A DNA stretch of 33,830 nt from an uncultured Erysipelotrichales bacterium (GTDB taxonomy: Bacteria; Bacillota_I; Bacilli_A; Erysipelotrichales; Coprobacillaceae). How positions within the stretch are numbered: the stretch's first letter is position 1; every line of letters starts with the position of its first letter. The notes under the pieces were generated by a model that saw only the letters and a program-made list of their open reading frames with translations, did not search any database and was not told the origin of the DNA. The stretch lies in contig CAJTTM010000026.1 of the NCBI GenBank assembly GCA_910579135.1, positions 1 through 33,830 on the forward strand. The letters are read 5' to 3'. Of the stretch, positions 33,364 to 33,830 are shown piece by piece. A program made the translations under genes and the position numbers.

Positions 33364-33726
33364 TTATTTAAAAAAATCAAATATAAATGAATGATGTTCA
33401 ATCTCCTCACTAGATTCACAATAATTCACTTTCAAAGAACCAGATAGTTCTTTACCTTGATGCTTGCCTAATTCAATTATAAATAATCCATCTACATATT
33501 TAGCAGCATATTCCTTTTGATGATCATATAAAACTTGATCAACATCATCTACTCCTTTTACCCATGATTTATAATCAATAAGTAGAGAATTTTTTACTCT
33601 ATATAATTCATCAATATCTTCCTGTTTATATGAATTTGCTATAATTTTATATTTAGGTTCATTTTTTTTAGCATCCACATTAATAAATAAAGATAGAAAT
33701 AAAAATACAATAATAAATTTTTTCAT
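33364..33726 (-). CDS. Short SpoIIR-like secreted protein
   Basis: 120-aa protein with a signal peptide (about 1-19). The segment 'YKIIANSYKQEDIDELYRVKNSLL' matches the SpoIIR pattern (R-x-I-A-N-S-x(3)-D-x-x-L), and 'IELGKHQGKELSGSLKVNYC' can be aligned with its late L-G-x-G-x-G-x-N-W-W-x-x-L-x-P-x-x-C block. SpoIIR signals from the forespore to activate sigma-E processing. Usual proteins have 170-220 residues; here the central part seems missing and NWW is lost. Position upstream of tsaC-rpiB-glyA agrees with spoIIR in Bacillus. GAGGTG precedes the start. Confidence 0.6.
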   Translation of the reverse strand: MKKFIIVFLFLSLFINVDAKKNEPKYKIIANSYKQEDIDELYRVKNSLLIDYKSWVKGVDDVDQVLYDHQKEYAAKYVDGLFIIELGKHQGKELSGSLKVNYCESSEEIEHHSFIFDFFK

Positions 33727-33785
33727 TAATAATCACCTCATAACCCTATTATTAACAAAAAAATAAATAATAAACATAAAAAAAA

Positions 33786-33807
33786 GGATTTCTTAAAGTA
33801 GAAATCC
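33786..33807 (-). terminator. Terminator of a gene beyond the right edge
   Basis: GGATTTCT (33786-33793) and AGAAATCC (33800-33807) make an 8-bp stem, followed on the minus strand by eight T. The gene it serves lies outside the window; the last bases are GC-rich and unassigned. Confidence 0.7.
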
Positions 33808-33830
33808 ATATAGGAGGCGGCAGCTCGCTA

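Noticed and set aside
33808..33830. GC-rich right edge as the 3' end of tmRNA or a tRNA
   Set aside because: CGCCTCC recalls a tmRNA acceptor arm, but no T-loop sequence and no CCA follow; too little sequence to decide.
1..33830. CRISPR arrays, tRNA or rRNA genes
   Set aside because: No regularly spaced repeats of CRISPR type and no tRNA or rRNA signatures were seen on either strand.

Overview
The window is strongly AT-rich chromosomal DNA from a low-GC Bacillota. The gene content (dnaB-rplI-gdpP-yybS block, complete F-type ATP synthase operon, a SpoIIR-like gene, type I toxin-antitoxin, IS200-type element) suggests a gut anaerobe of the Erysipelotrichales/Coprobacillaceae kind. That placement is inferred from gene order and family resemblance only.

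Layout. 1-5222 (minus strand): a conserved housekeeping block, yybS-like > gdpP > rplI > dnaB > ProX/YbaK-type deacylase, tightly packed; the start codon of a further gene sits at the left edge. 5223-5960: a type I toxin-antitoxin region not marked by any long ORF. It holds a 30-aa holin-like toxin gene on the minus strand and two near-identical small RNA units on the plus strand, each with a near-consensus promoter and a strong terminator. 5964-14214: accessory genes (MATE exporter, AAA/DUF4143 ATPase, LysR regulator, GH1 6-phospho-beta-glucosidase, an esterase, an EutH-like permease) and two decayed remnants of AlbA_2/RecG-like ATP-binding regulators. 14215-15790: a SatD-DUF3307 pair whose promoter is preceded by three ATAAG-type inverted repeats, one a perfect 46-bp palindrome. 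15813-20518: two paralogous cell-wall amidases bracket a plus-strand operon DUF5685 > J-protein > Hsp70.

20678-27576: the ATP synthase operon atpZ-I-B-E-F-H-A-G-D-C, with its own promoter and terminator. Subunit c carries glutamates in both helices, the pattern described for two-carboxylate Na+-driven rotors. 27577-31170: an insertion-like segment with IS-end-like repeats, a large secreted esterase and an AraC regulator with its own promoter and paired operator-like repeats. 31170-31800: a decayed IS200/IS605-family element. 31799-33726: remains of the ancestral spoIIR-tsaC-rpiB-glyA cluster, which in Bacillus subtilis lies directly upstream of upp-atp. Here glyA is frameshifted and truncated at the IS, tsaC has a one-base frameshift, the SpoIIR-like protein is short, upp is absent and only rpiB looks intact.

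How the parts relate. The left and centre are stable core (replication, ribosome, c-di-AMP turnover, energy). The novelty lies in the spacer RNA locus at 5.4-5.9 kb, the palindrome-controlled SatD operon, the dedicated chaperone cassette, and the breakage of the ancestral glyA-upp-atp junction by mobile DNA.
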